Shown here piece after piece: positions 1 to 10,454 of a stretch of DNA of 64,000 nt; the stretch's first letter is position 1, and each line of letters opens with the position of its first letter. The translations under genes and the position numbers were made by a program. Source of the stretch: Euptelea pleiosperma (lineage: Eukaryota; Streptophyta; Magnoliopsida; Ranunculales; Eupteleaceae). Below the pieces are notes generated by a model. The model saw only the letters and a list, made by a program, of their open reading frames with translations. It ran no database searches and was not told where the DNA came from. The stretch lies in contig CM068543.1 in the NCBI GenBank assembly GCA_035048495.1, positions 31,778,096-31,842,095 of the forward strand, read 5' to 3'.

Positions 1-919
1 TTTAATTCCGTTAAATTCCATTTTTTCCCATTTTTTTCTATTTTTGCCCCTGGCCATTTCAATCCATTTAAACGGTTTAAACGGTAACGCCCCCAGTCCA
101 TTTAACCGTTAAAACGGCCTCCTCTAAACCTTGCATCTAACAACCCTCTAAAACTTTGTGTTTAAGTTAATTATGGACTAGAAATGAACCTAAAGCCCAT
201 AGGTATTATCTAGGCTTCATTTTGAGGTCCCAAAAGTCTCTAAATTGGCCCTAAAGGCCCATTAAAAAATTATTGATCTAACCTAACATGCAACTAAGCA
301 TTAGGATTAATATTTATAGATAATCAATAAAATAATAAAAAGAAGAATTAAAAATTTTTAAAATTAGATAAGTTGATTATTTAATTGCTAAATCTTCTTC
401 TCTAATTAAATGTCATATGTATATAATTTATGATATAAAAAAAGATATACTCCTACCGAATTGCTCCTTAGGGCATACAATATAATTTTTTTTTATAAAT
501 CAGTTTATTTATGTTGGCACCACAAGCAAACGCCTTGTGGGCCCATATGTCACTGGTGTGCCTTATAGGCAAGGTAGATGACGTTTTGAGTAGTCTCTCT
601 AGCTCTTGGCTGCAACTTATGGTTTCTTTGTGATCCTCCAATTAGTGCGCATGTATGGGACCCTGTTATCATAGGATACACGTTGAAATATAATTGAGCT
701 GCTTAATGGACTGATATGTGTTACTAGTGTATTGATCATGACCACAAGGTATAATAGTCAACACTATTATAGGAGGGACTGACTCCAAAATTGATGTCGC
801 TTGGTACAAAGTTACTCGTGAACTTCCATCATTGAGCTCCAACCATTTCATTAGTTGACCCTCCATACAAATCATTACCCACTCCACCAAATGTGAATTT
901 GGAGAGAAATGGGTCATTG
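1..919. other. Left flank, no gene recognised
   Basis: No coding region is convincing here; the open frames are short and resemble no family I know. The stretch near 165-270 (a phrase about GAAATGAACCTAAAGCCCAT and the following AGGCTTCATTTTGAGG) loosely matches 13115-13210 inside the solo LTR at 10455-13901, so the first few hundred bases may be an old relative of that LTR. Bases 500-900 hold nothing I can name. Confidence 0.4.
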
Positions 920-1215
920 AGAAAGGTTTCCACGTAAAGACCCGCATGTGTAGTGGTTGATTTGTTTATTTTTGCACCGTTAATTATATTAGATCAAACA
1001 ACCTAAAGACAATATATCAGAGATATATTAGATTGGATTCGGTTGAGATAATCATCTATTAAAATCAATCAACATTTTTTAGGATTGCCCTAACATGAAA
1101 TTAGATTACACATACTAGACCAGTAATTTGAATAAGCTACTTTATTACTTGGATAATTTTAGAAACCTATTCATACCTATTCAACCCTCCTTCTAGGTAT
1201 CTGGACTGATTAGGA
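920..1215 (+). repeat. Degraded fragment of a Sirevirus-like LTR 3' end
   Basis: In the same order this stretch shares several phrases with the last 270 bases of the copia LTR at 1378-3079: AAGGTTTCCAC.TAAA, TAGATCAAACAACC, an AATATA..A.GGAGGTATATT-like segment, ACCAGTAA and CCTCCTTCTAGGTAT. It is much more diverged than the two LTRs of the element at 1378-16496 are from each other, so it looks like an older insertion of a related family that was present before the MULE arrived. Confidence 0.55.
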
Positions 1216-1290
1216 TGATAACTTTTAACATATGAGTCATCTAAAATATTTGAATGGGTATGAAACGCCTTAAGCTGGTCTTTGATGAAA

Positions 1291-1299
1291 TAAATCAAA
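1291..1299. repeat. Left 9-bp target-site duplication of MULE
   Basis: TAAATCAAA directly precedes the terminal GGGTCGCTCTAC. The identical nine bases follow the opposite terminus at 39356-39364. Nine bases is the usual Mutator-superfamily target duplication. Confidence 0.85.
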
Positions 1300-1377
1300 G
1301 GGTCGCTCTACGAGCCCCCACCTCTTTAAGCTGGGCACCAATAATGGATGGTCACCCACGCCTATGAGAGGGCTCAT
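1300..1377 (+). repeat. Left MULE terminal inverted repeat and subterminus
   Basis: Starts GGGTCGCTCTACGAGC and contains CTCTTTAAGCTGGGCACC, then GGTCACCCACGCC. The reverse complement of 39316-39355 reads the same way with a few substitutions. The copia element interrupts this end at 1378; the MULE sequence resumes at 16497 with another GCTGGGCACCCAC phrase near 16521. Confidence 0.8.
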
Positions 1378-1717
1378 TGTAAGGAATATTTTCATATTTA
1401 ATTTGGCAAAGATTTCGTTTGACATAAAAATATTCTTGTAACCGTTCCTACGAGCACTAGTGTAGTGTGAAGATGTCGTGGTATGCATACTTCATCAACT
1501 ACATGAAGACTAAAAGACAGAGACAGCAAGAATCAGACAGTTGACGATGAGAGTCATCTGAGTAACTGTCGATTTGTCGGTTAACGATTGTATACGCTTG
1601 ATTAGGAAGGTAAGTGACTTAGTAGCCATAGGAGTTGATTAAAATGAAGAAAATATAATGGTCAAACTTAGTTATTGGACAGACCTGAGTCAAAGTCAAT
1701 TATATTGACTAGTGGAA

Positions 1718-2150
1718 TAGTCCAATCAATTGGACATGTATTCCCAATCGATTGGACATAGCTCAATCGATTGGAGACACTGTGTAATCGATTGGAGACT
1801 GCATGGCAGAAACTTATTTCAGCACAATCGATTGGAGACACTGTGTAATCGATTGGAGACTACAAGGCAGAAACTTATTTGAGCACAATCGATTGAAGAC
1901 TTTGTGGAATTGATTGGAGCCTTTGGGACAGAAATCAATCTGAGTACAATCGATTGGAGACTCTGTGAAATCGATTGGAGTCTTTGGGACAGAAAGTTAT
2001 ATATGTCAAATTGATTGGAGAACCCTGTGCAATCGATTGGTGCCTTCGGAACAGAAAACTTATTGAGCCCAATCGATTGGACACTTATTCCCAATCGATT
2101 GGACATGGCCCAATTGATTGGACCAAGTGTACAATCGATTGTACCTTTAA
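1718..2150. repeat. Array of CAATCGATTGG palindromes in 5' LTR
   Basis: More than a dozen copies of an ATCGAT-centred palindrome (full form CCAATCGATTGG) recur every 20-35 bp with spacers such as AGACTCTGTG and GCAGAAACTTATTT. Some copies are mutated (for example CAATTGATTGG). The array lies upstream of the TATA box, in the U3 position. Confidence 0.85.
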
Positions 2151-2227
2151 TAGAATTGGTCTTTCTCAGATCCGAAATTTTAGGTTCCATCATCCCACGT
2201 TCCACACGACTTAGGGTCTTGGAATTC

Positions 2228-2235
2228 TATAAATA
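2228..2235 (+). promoter_or_regulatory. TATA box of 5' LTR
   Basis: TATAAATA follows the palindrome array and precedes a CT-rich stretch and AGACACACAGAGACAC, where an RNA start would be expected. The same box is kept in the 3' LTR at 15643-15650. Confidence 0.6.
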
Positions 2236-3081
2236 AAACCCTTCTCTGCCTTCTCTAAAGACACACAGAGACACAAAGTGACTTAATCTTCAAAAGAGAG
2301 AAGCAGAGGCTTTATTTATTAGAGTGTCCATTCGAAGAGCAAGAAGCTTGTTTTCCATTCACATCTTGTGAGTTTGTTCTCTTCTTGATCAAAGCCAAGA
2401 GCTTGATCCTTTACTCAGCTTAGGTTTTTCACTTCTATATTCAACCTAGTAAGCCTGAGTGTACCAGTGTGACTCAACACCTTTTGAGCAACTTGGGGTT
2501 TATGGTGTACTGAATCCTTCACCTTTTATAAAGGCAGGAGTGTTGAGAATTAAGATCGGAGGAGCCAATCGACGGTAGGTTTGGGGTGTACCAAATTGAA
2601 CAAGCAGATAAGGCTTCTTGGCTACAAGGGCGCGCGTGGATTCGTGGCGTTGATTCAGAAGACGTGGACGCATCGGCAGTAGGCCTTGGCTAAGGTTGGA
2701 AGCTGTATTTGCAACGGTGCTACGTAGGTAACTTTTGTTTCGTTTAACTTTATAGTTAGTGATACTTTCCGTCTGGACGTGGTCCCGTGATTTTTCCTTG
2801 GCTAAGGTTTCCACTTAAAAATCTCTTGTCTTGTGTGATTGTTTGTTTGTATTTCGTAATTTATCTTGATTAGATCAAACGACAAAAAGATAATATACCA
2901 CGGAGGTATATTTGATTTGAGTTAGTTGTGATATTTTATCAAACAACCAAGGCATGCAATTTTATTCCCTTACCATCGACCAGTAAAACTGTGTAGGTAT
3001 AATTAATTTTAAATACCTAATCAATCCCCCCCCCCTTCTAGGTATATTGAGTTAAAAAAAATAGACCGGTAAAATTTCAAT

Positions 3082-3093
3082 TGGTATCAGAGC
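3082..3093 (+). other. Primer-binding site (initiator tRNA-Met)
   Basis: TGGTATCAGAGC begins two bases after the LTR's terminal CA. It is the standard plant copia primer site complementary to the 3' end of initiator methionine tRNA. Confidence 0.9.
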
Positions 3094-3169
3094 GGGTATT
3101 TCTAATTAAGGCTTAATCACCTGAATTTAGATTCCTAAGAAACAAGTCCATTTTTATTAATTTGTCAAA

Positions 3170-5125
3170 ATGCAAAGCGAATGTGGAAATACATCCAGAC
3201 CTCCATTGTTTGATGGGGAAGACTATGCGTATTGGAAGGCTAAGATGAGGGCTTTTCTAAAGTCCATTGATGAAAGAGTCTGGATGTCTGTAGTGGATGG
3301 TTGGACACCACCCACAATAGAAATATGAGATAAAATCATTCTTAAACCTAAGAACGACTAGACTAAAGAGGACGTAGACTGTTGTTGTCTTAATAGCAAG
3401 GGTTTAAATGCTATTTTTAATGTTATTGATAAGAATGAGTTTAGAAGAATCTCTACTTGTTCCCTAACTAAAGAAGCATGGGACATACTTAGAGTTACAC
3501 ACGAAGGAACGTCAGCTATTAAGATTTCTAAACTTCAAATGCTGACTTCTAAGTTCGAATCCATGAAAATGGAGGAGAATGATACTTTTACTGAGTTCTA
3601 TACTCAACTCAGTGATATTGTGAACTCTGCACACAACTTAGGTGAGGTCATTCTTGAATCAAAAGTTGTTCGAAAATTTTTGAGATCCTTACCTGATAGA
3701 TTTCAGGCTAAGGTCGCTGTAATTGAGGAGAGCAAAGATGTCGACTTTCTCAAAGTTGATGAGCTTGTTGGGTCTCTACAAACTTATGAGATGAATTTGA
3801 GACAGCCAAAGAAATTAAAAGGAATTGCCCTTAAAGTTTCTGAAGCTCAAGATTCTGAGTTAGATGTTGATTCTGAAGTAGAAATGGCTTTATTCGTAAA
3901 AAAATTCAAAAAGTTCTTTCGTTCTAAAAATGATAGGTTCAAGACAATAAACGGTCTGATAAAATTGTGGAACATGCCAGACCTAATGAGAGAGGTAGCA
4001 GAAGTAACAGGAACCCTAGGGAAAGCCGCTCAAGCGAACCCCAATGTTTCAAATGTAAGGGTTTTGGTCACTTTGCAAATGTGTGCCCAAACAAAGAAGA
4101 ATACAAGGGCAAGGCAAAAGCATTCAATGCCACATGGGATGAAGAATCAGAAGATCGTTCTGATAAGTCAGATAGCAATGAAAAGACTGATAAGTATACA
4201 ACTTTTGTTGCTCGTTTCAATAGTCCCTATGGATCTCATGGAGAGTCCAAGAAAAGTGATGATGAGAGTTTGGAAGACTTACAATGGGGACTCAGATGGC
4301 TCGACAGTTGGTGTGGAAGAACTGTACGAGGAATCGATAAAATTCATCAAGGCTAAAAAAAATTTATCTGACAGGGTTAAATGTCTTGACTCTGAAAATG
4401 CAGCCTTAGTAATTGACACTGAAAAATTAAAAGTATTGATTACTGATTTAGAGCAAGAGAATGAGTATCTGCTAAAGAGGAACAAGTCACTGGAATGTGA
4501 ATTCCAAACTTGCATGACACGTAAGGAATCTCTAGAAAATGAGGTTCTCAAATCAAAGAGGGATGTGTCAGGATTCTCATTCAACTCTACAAAGTTTAAT
4601 GAGATTCTTCGTGTGGGAAAAGTCTATAGAGACAAACAGGGTTTGGGTTACAAAAATAATCAAGAGAAAGGGTCTTCATCCAAGACGATTTTTATTAAAG
4701 CCCAAGCTATTCCCACACAGATCAATGACCAGATCAAAATGGTAAAAAGTAGTTCTCAGTGCAAGTACTGCAAAAACATGGGTCATGTGATTAGAGACTA
4801 TCACAAGTTGAGAAGATGACATCAAAATCCTCTAGAAAAAATGGTGAATACCATTCAGAATGTGAAAAGTCAGAGAATTTCTATGAAGACACATTATGAG
4901 ATAAATTATTTTGATGTGCTATTTAGGAAGATGAAAGACCTACTGGAAAGGTCTAGGGAATTAATCAAGGAGATTGAGTCTCTTGAGAAATTCAAACAAC
5001 CTCAGAGTTATGTAACTCAAAAGAGGAAAGGTCCTAAGAGAATTGATTCATCTACCAAACTCACATCTGTGTGGGTTAGAAAAGATTCTTTGAAGAAAAA
5101 ATGTTCGTCAATGTCATATTTTTGA
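3170..5125 (+). pseudogene. Sirevirus-like copia gag (broken)
   Basis: Encodes the structural Gag that would package element RNA. The start ATG at 3170 lies about 75 bases after the primer site. The N-terminal 200 or so codons resemble the UBN2/gag-polypeptide domain (PPLFDGEDYAYWKAKM, then SKFESMKMEENDTFTEFY). A zinc knuckle CX2CX4HX4C (4045-4086) is intact. A coiled-coil stretch rich in Glu, Lys and Leu follows (about 4360-4560), typical of Sirevirus Gag. A second knuckle (4760-4801) has its last Cys replaced by Tyr. Breaks: stops at 3326 (TGA), 3359 (TAG) and 4817 (TGA), plus two compensating frameshifts near 3943 and 4276, so 3967-4275 is read in a different frame. After 5125 the expected protease and integrase do not follow. 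Confidence 0.85.
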
Positions 5126-5881
5126 GCAATGTGTTCTCAATCCCCTCTTATTCTCCATTCTTATGTTTTGAGGGATTTTTATTTCTTTTTTATTTTGCTT
5201 CATTTTGAAGAATAAAAAATGATAATATTTCAGAAAATCAAAAGATCAAGTGATTAGAAGAATGTTAAAATTATTATTTGATTATATGATTTTGATGAGT
5301 AGTAATTTCTGAAACATTCAAAGAAAAAGGACTTAACTGTTAGTAAATTTTTTTTTTGCTAATCTGTGTATTATATCTTTTAATTATTATGATTGGTCAA
5401 TTTTTACTAGTATGCATTAGAAGATTATTGAAACAGTATATCTCACATTCACATGCACACTGATTATTTCTCTAGGAATGGATTTGGTAGAGGTATGAAA
5501 TCTTGTATTATTGAAATTAGGAATAAACCTCTACTGATTATAACTTCAAATTAGTAGTGTTCCTGCCTTCAGTTGATTTCAAAACTGTACTATAGTCGAC
5601 TGTTGGCTTCCCAATGAGAGTTATTTTAAGAAAACAACTACCTCCACAAAAGTTAGAGTGTTTGCCATCAGTATGGCCCTATTTGAAATTGAAATCTGAT
5701 TCTCATTGCTGCAGAAAAGGGCTACCTACATGGAGAGTGAAAGTTACCCATATTCATAGTAAATAAAAATGGTATAAAAGACAGCCAATTTGCTAAAAAA
5801 ATTCTTATCTATCAGTAAAATATCCATATACATAAGAGTATGTGAGATCCCTTAATAACTCTAATGAGGATTTTATGATCG
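5126..5881. other. Copia interior, no pol seen
   Basis: AT-rich, non-coding sequence between gag and the first solo LTR. The place where protease and integrase should begin holds only short frames; I see no DSG protease, HHCC or DDE integrase motif. Confidence 0.6.
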
Positions 5882-5886
5882 GATAC

Positions 5887-8705
5887 TGAAAGTAGGTTTT
5901 TTCCGCGTCGTTGGTTACGGAAACCCTAGAATCAACAATTTTTGTAATTATCCGAATCTTGTTCACTCAAATCCTGCAAAAATCACAGGGTTGTACAGTG
6001 GCTCGTGTCGGGTATCGTCCGCACTCGGGGTTAGTGTGCGTAATTCAAAGACATGAAATGACGGATTTTTATCAAGAAAACATGGAGAGGTGAGAATGGT
6101 GATGGATTTAAAATATTCTTAGTGATTTTTAGAGAGAGAAATTACCACAAACAACCAAAAACACAAAAGTAAACTAACAAATGCAAAAATAATAATTTTA
6201 TTCATCCTCAATGAGTCTTACAAAATCAAATTAAATTCAAAAATAACCTAGAAAGCCATAAAAATTAGAGAGAGAAAGTGACAATTAAAGAGAGAGAAAA
6301 ATAAAACAAGAGAGAGAAAAGAGACTAAGAAAAAGCTAGAAAGATCTAGAGAGAGAGAGAGAGAAATCCTAGTGAGAAAAAAAAGATAGACTTACTGGAG
6401 CTGCATCGGCCGACAGGTGAAAATTTGGCCAAGTGGTGTGGATCAGTTCACGGCCTAGCCGTGAGTGGTGGTGTATGCTAACGGTGCTCAGGCGATGGTG
6501 ATGGTGGTAGAGGACAACCTGCTGGTGCGGTGGAGCAATGGAGAAGAAGAGCAGTGGAGAAGGGAAGGAAAGAGAGGGGATGTGCAGCAAGGGGGACTAG
6601 CAGGTGTAGTTGAGAGGACGGTCTGCAAGTTAGCAGGCCGTGGTGGCTGGGGCGTTGGTGGTTGGTGATGCAGCAAGCGGAGGGATGCTAGCAGCAGGCG
6701 GTGGTGGAGAGATGGCCAGGTAGGGGTGATCTTCCCTCTTCTTCTTCTTCTCTCTTTTCTTTTTTTTTATTTTTTTTGTTTGCTGTGGAGAGAACCGGAG
6801 TTGCAAACCTGCAACTCCGGCTAATGGAGGAGGCGGTGGAGGGACTGCAGCAGCAGGCAGTGGCATACACGGTTCTTGCAAGAGTGGGGCAGTGCAGCAG
6901 CAGGCTGAAATGGAGGAGAGAAAGATGATGGTGCAGGCGGTAATGGAGGTTGCCGGAGTTGCAACCTGCAACTCCGGTGATCTTAAAAAACTTTTCTTTT
7001 TTTTTTTTTTTTTTTTTGTTTTCCGGTGAAGAAGAAGATAGGGGCGTTTCAGTCCGGCAAGGAGGTGGCTTGACGTGGAACCAGGCGGCTATGGGGGAGA
7101 CGTTGGTGATGGTGGCTGACGGCTCCTTTTCTTGGAGTGGGAAGAGAGATGGGAGACGGTGGTGGCTGTTGGAAAACAGCCACCGTGTAGGATTAATGGA
7201 GAATGAGGTATTGAAGGGGGTAGCGTGGTGGAGGACGTGAAGAGTTTAGAAAAACATGGAGAGGTTTGTGAATGGGGTAACGGCTTGAGAAGATGGTGGG
7301 GTTGCTGGTTTCGCCGGAGTTGCGACCTGCAACTTCGGTGATCTCTTTTTTTTTTTTTTTTTCTTTTCTGGTTTTTTTTTTTTGCTTTTCTTTTTGAAGA
7401 AAACGGTGAAGAAGGAGGGAAAGATGAGAGAGGAGATGGTGGAACGTGGTAGAGAATGGGGGGGATAAAGGCCAGCAAGGTGTGGAACGAACGGCCGGAG
7501 TTGCAGGCGCAACTCCGGTGATAAAGATGAAGATGAAGACGGTGATTTGAGAAAAAAAATGGAGGAAAAATAGTCTAAAAACGAGGGGAAGAAGGGGGAA
7601 ACGAGTTGGGGGAGAGAATGGAGCAATAAGGAGGGGGATTAGGGTTCGAACGAACCCTTCTCCCTCCTCTTATAAAGCTCCCTATTTCCATTAATGGAAA
7701 TAGGGTATTTTTTGAAAATAAAAAATATATTTTTTTTTTTAAGTAAAAACCTACTTTTCTATGGGGAATCTCCCCAATTAGTGGACCCCCCATTTAATTA
7801 AAATTATTTTTGAAATTCGCGGGGTCCACTAACTGGTCGGACAGCGGGTCGATGATGATGGGCCCGGCTACTGGCCCACATGGACTGATGATGTCCATCG
7901 TCTCACAAGATGATGTGACAGGCATTCTGAAGGCGATCGGATGGATGGTGACTTGATTGGGACCCAGATTGGTAGATCGACGGATCTAGAGAGATCCAAC
8001 GGTCCGATTGAAGATCCAACGGTCCGATGGAAGATCCAACGGTCAGAAAGCTAAGGGAGATGAGATAGAGCCGATGGACAGGAGTTCTGGGGTTAGGTCA
8101 GTAGATTCGAGGACCGAGAGATGAAGAGAGAGAGAGAATAAGAAGAGATGAGAGAAAAAGTATCAAAAAAAATGGAAAAAAGCACTGGCGGAGGGTCTGG
8201 AACCCTGGTCTTCAGTGTGACCATCCTCACGCTTCTCCAGTAGAGTCGACTATCATTCTTTGCTAACTCATGTGGCTTTAAACGCTTTGGTCCGTCTCTT
8301 GGTCATTGGCTCTCCTGCTCTCTTCGTTATTTGGGCCGGCTTTTTGGTCCTCTGATTCAGCCCATATTTGGCCCATATCTTCTAGTCATAGCATGTGGGC
8401 TCTTTAAGCTTTGATAATGGGCTCTCATGATCGATTTGGGCCCACAAGTCTCGAGAATCGTCCCATCGGGGTTTCCTGCGACAGAAGAAGCACGTAATGA
8501 GACTTTATCAGAACGGCTTAATATCTAGACTTTCGAAAATGTGTTTAATGCATGCAAATATACCATTTCGTCCAGAAAAGTGTGTTCTACGCAATAGAAG
8601 AGACTCTTACGTAAAAAAGTAGATAAATAGAGTATTTTAACGTGGGAGAATGCAATAACGCTAACAGGATAATTGCTTAAAATAAGCACTTTTGAGCGAA
8701 TATCA
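5887..8705 (+). mobile_element. Solo LTR A (TGAAAG...ATATCA family)
   Basis: TG...CA element of 2819 bp flanked by the 5-bp duplication GATAC (5882-5886 and 8706-8710). It begins TGAAAGTAGG and ends GCACTTTTGAGCGAATATCA; the first 150 and last 250 bases are shared with the other family members. The middle has AGAGAGA runs (6260-6365), a GC-rich part (6400-7660) with four hairpins of type CCGGAGTTGCA..TGCAACTCCGG and long T tracts. No internal region or second LTR flanks it, so it is a solo LTR from recombination. Confidence 0.85.
6795..7518. repeat. Four CCGGAGTTGC hairpins in solo LTR A
   Basis: Inverted repeats at 6795-6820, 6953-6977, 7314-7338 and 7495-7518. The arms are CCGGAGTTGC(A) and (T)GCAACTCCGG around a 3-6 base loop; the third has one substitution in each arm. 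Each of the middle two is followed by GGTGATCT and a run of T's. Confidence 0.85.
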
Positions 8706-8710
8706 GATAC

Positions 8711-9462
8711 ATGATACCTTCAGATTTCAATACATATGAGAAATTATTGCCGCAATCTTATCCGGTTCCACAGATGAACTCAGATCACTTACACTTGATG
8801 ATATTACTGTTGATATTTGAATCTATGGTTATTAGTGATATGTGACTTGCGCTAATGTCTAAAAGAATTAATATTTTTGATGAAGCAAAAGATTGCACTA
8901 ACGTTTTAGTTAATTTTCTTCAATAAGAATCGATATTTAGTGCTTATCAAGATTACCTTCATGAAGTAAATTTTATGTTTTTCTGACGTTTTATCTTTTC
9001 TTGAGTAGTTTAAAAATGATTTTTTACTTGAAAAGATTTACTTGGGGGTCCTGGAAAATGAGCCTATTATTTTTTAAAATTTTTTTTATTTTTTTCTTCC
9101 CGGACCAGTCCAATCGATTGGACTTTATAGACCAATCGATCGGACATCTCCAATCGATTGGAGAGTACAGCCCAATCGATTGGCCAGGTTCCAATCGATT
9201 GGCCACTTAGCCCAATCGATTAGACAGTACGACGTTCGGTTTTATAAAACCCAAAATGGGTCATTTTCAACCCCAAATCGATCCAATCGCCTCCAAGATT
9301 TCTCCCAATTGATCGCAGGTGCCCGATCTACTGTTCACATAAGGTTTTAGGAGCGATTCTCTCGATTTCCTAGTTTTCTACTTCACCATCTTCGTTGGTT
9401 TCTTTGGGAGTTTTTGAGCAAAAATAGATATATTTTGGTATTTTCTTCCATTTTTGGTGCTC
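8711..9462 (+). other. Copia interior upstream of late ORF
   Basis: Non-coding. Around 9107-9225 it carries seven ATCGAT-centred palindromes of the kind found in the LTRs (for example CCAATCGATTGG), followed by TTTTATAAAACCC near 9239 and a leader to the ATG at 9463. This arrangement mirrors the LTR promoter and may be a second, internal promoter; that is inference. Confidence 0.5.
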
Positions 9463-10454
9463 ATGGCGACTAATCCTCGTTGTAGAAGAGCTATTGTGGT
9501 CTCTGAGGAGGAAAGTACTAATGAAGAACCTCTGGCTCAATGGACTCAATCTCGAGCCAAACGGGATGGTCGACTCAGTGGGTCACGGCACTCAGAGAGG
9601 GGTGAATCATCCAGAGGACCTAGGAGAGCTCGGGGTCGTGCCCGTCATACTGATATTCCTTCGGTGAGTGCTCCCATCTCCCCGATCATTTTCGATTCTG
9701 CTAGAGATCGTTTTGAGCATTTCTCTGGTCGCAAATTCACTATTGAGAGAGTAGTTGAATTTAGCACTATTTTGGGTACTATGGTTCATTCATTGTTCGT
9801 ATCTCATGAGTGGGTTCCTATCATTCGCTTGACCATTCCATTTTATCCTGTCCTAGTTAAACTTTTTTATGCCAACATGCACGCCATTCAGTGTGATGAC
9901 CCGAGTGAGCTATCCTTCCAGACTTTTATCTCTGAGGCTTACCTGACTATTACACCTGATCTGATCTCTACCTTGTTGGACATACCTCATCCGTCTACCT
10001 CATATGAGTACATTCCTAGGACTCGTGAGATGACGACTTCTAGGATCACCTTGTCCGAGACTCTCATAGGGCAGATATTTGATTGGAGTATCTTCATACC
10101 TCTTACATCTCTTCTCCCTGAGTATCGTTTGTTGCACAGGTGAACATTGATCGTCTTCAACTTCTTTACCATCTTGGCACTGGATTTGTCATTGACCTTC
10201 TGAGGTTCATTTTTAGAGCCATGGTTAGAGCGGGTAGCTAGTTGGCTAACCATCCTTGCCTCCCTTTCCCTCTACTGGTGAGCTCTATCCTACTTCATTT
10301 GGATGTGGCGATTCGAGCAAATGAGGATGTGTGCTCTCCCATGGGGCCTATTCGACCTTCGACTATTCGGAAGAGTATGTCTCAGGTTCGGAGAGTGACA
10401 GATGTACCTCCACACTTTGATGATATTTTCGATAAGGACTTGGGGGATGATACC

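Larger units (their letters stand above)
1378..3079 (+). repeat. 5' LTR of the copia element
   Basis: TGTAAGGAATATTTTC...AAATTTCA, 1702 bp, matching 14814-16496 almost throughout. Contains the ATCGAT palindrome array, a TATA box and, near its end, a C-tract followed by TTCTAGGTATATTGAG. It has one extra ATCGATTGG unit around 1757-1776 that the 3' LTR lacks. The LTR pair differ by scattered substitutions, so insertion is not very recent. Confidence 0.85.

Noticed and set aside
1718..2150. CRISPR-like regular repeats
   Set aside because: The repeats are short palindromes with repeated, not unique, spacers and lie in a plant LTR; nothing Cas-like is present.
1819..2236. Open frames full of SNRLD/PIDW/QSIG repeats (also at 15111-15620 and 9001-9210)
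   Set aside because: Direct translations of the ATCGATTGG array; the same peptide words appear in several frames, as expected from a short DNA repeat.
6369..7793. Overlapping Pro/Ser/Lys-rich open frames on both strands
   Set aside because: Low-complexity translations of T/A tracts and hairpins in solo LTR A.
8190..8290. Sequence resembling a tRNA 3' half (GGCGGAGGGTC.GGAACCC)
   Set aside because: No acceptor or anticodon stem can be formed and it recurs at the same place in every LTR copy (for example 32820, 26250), so it is part of the LTR.
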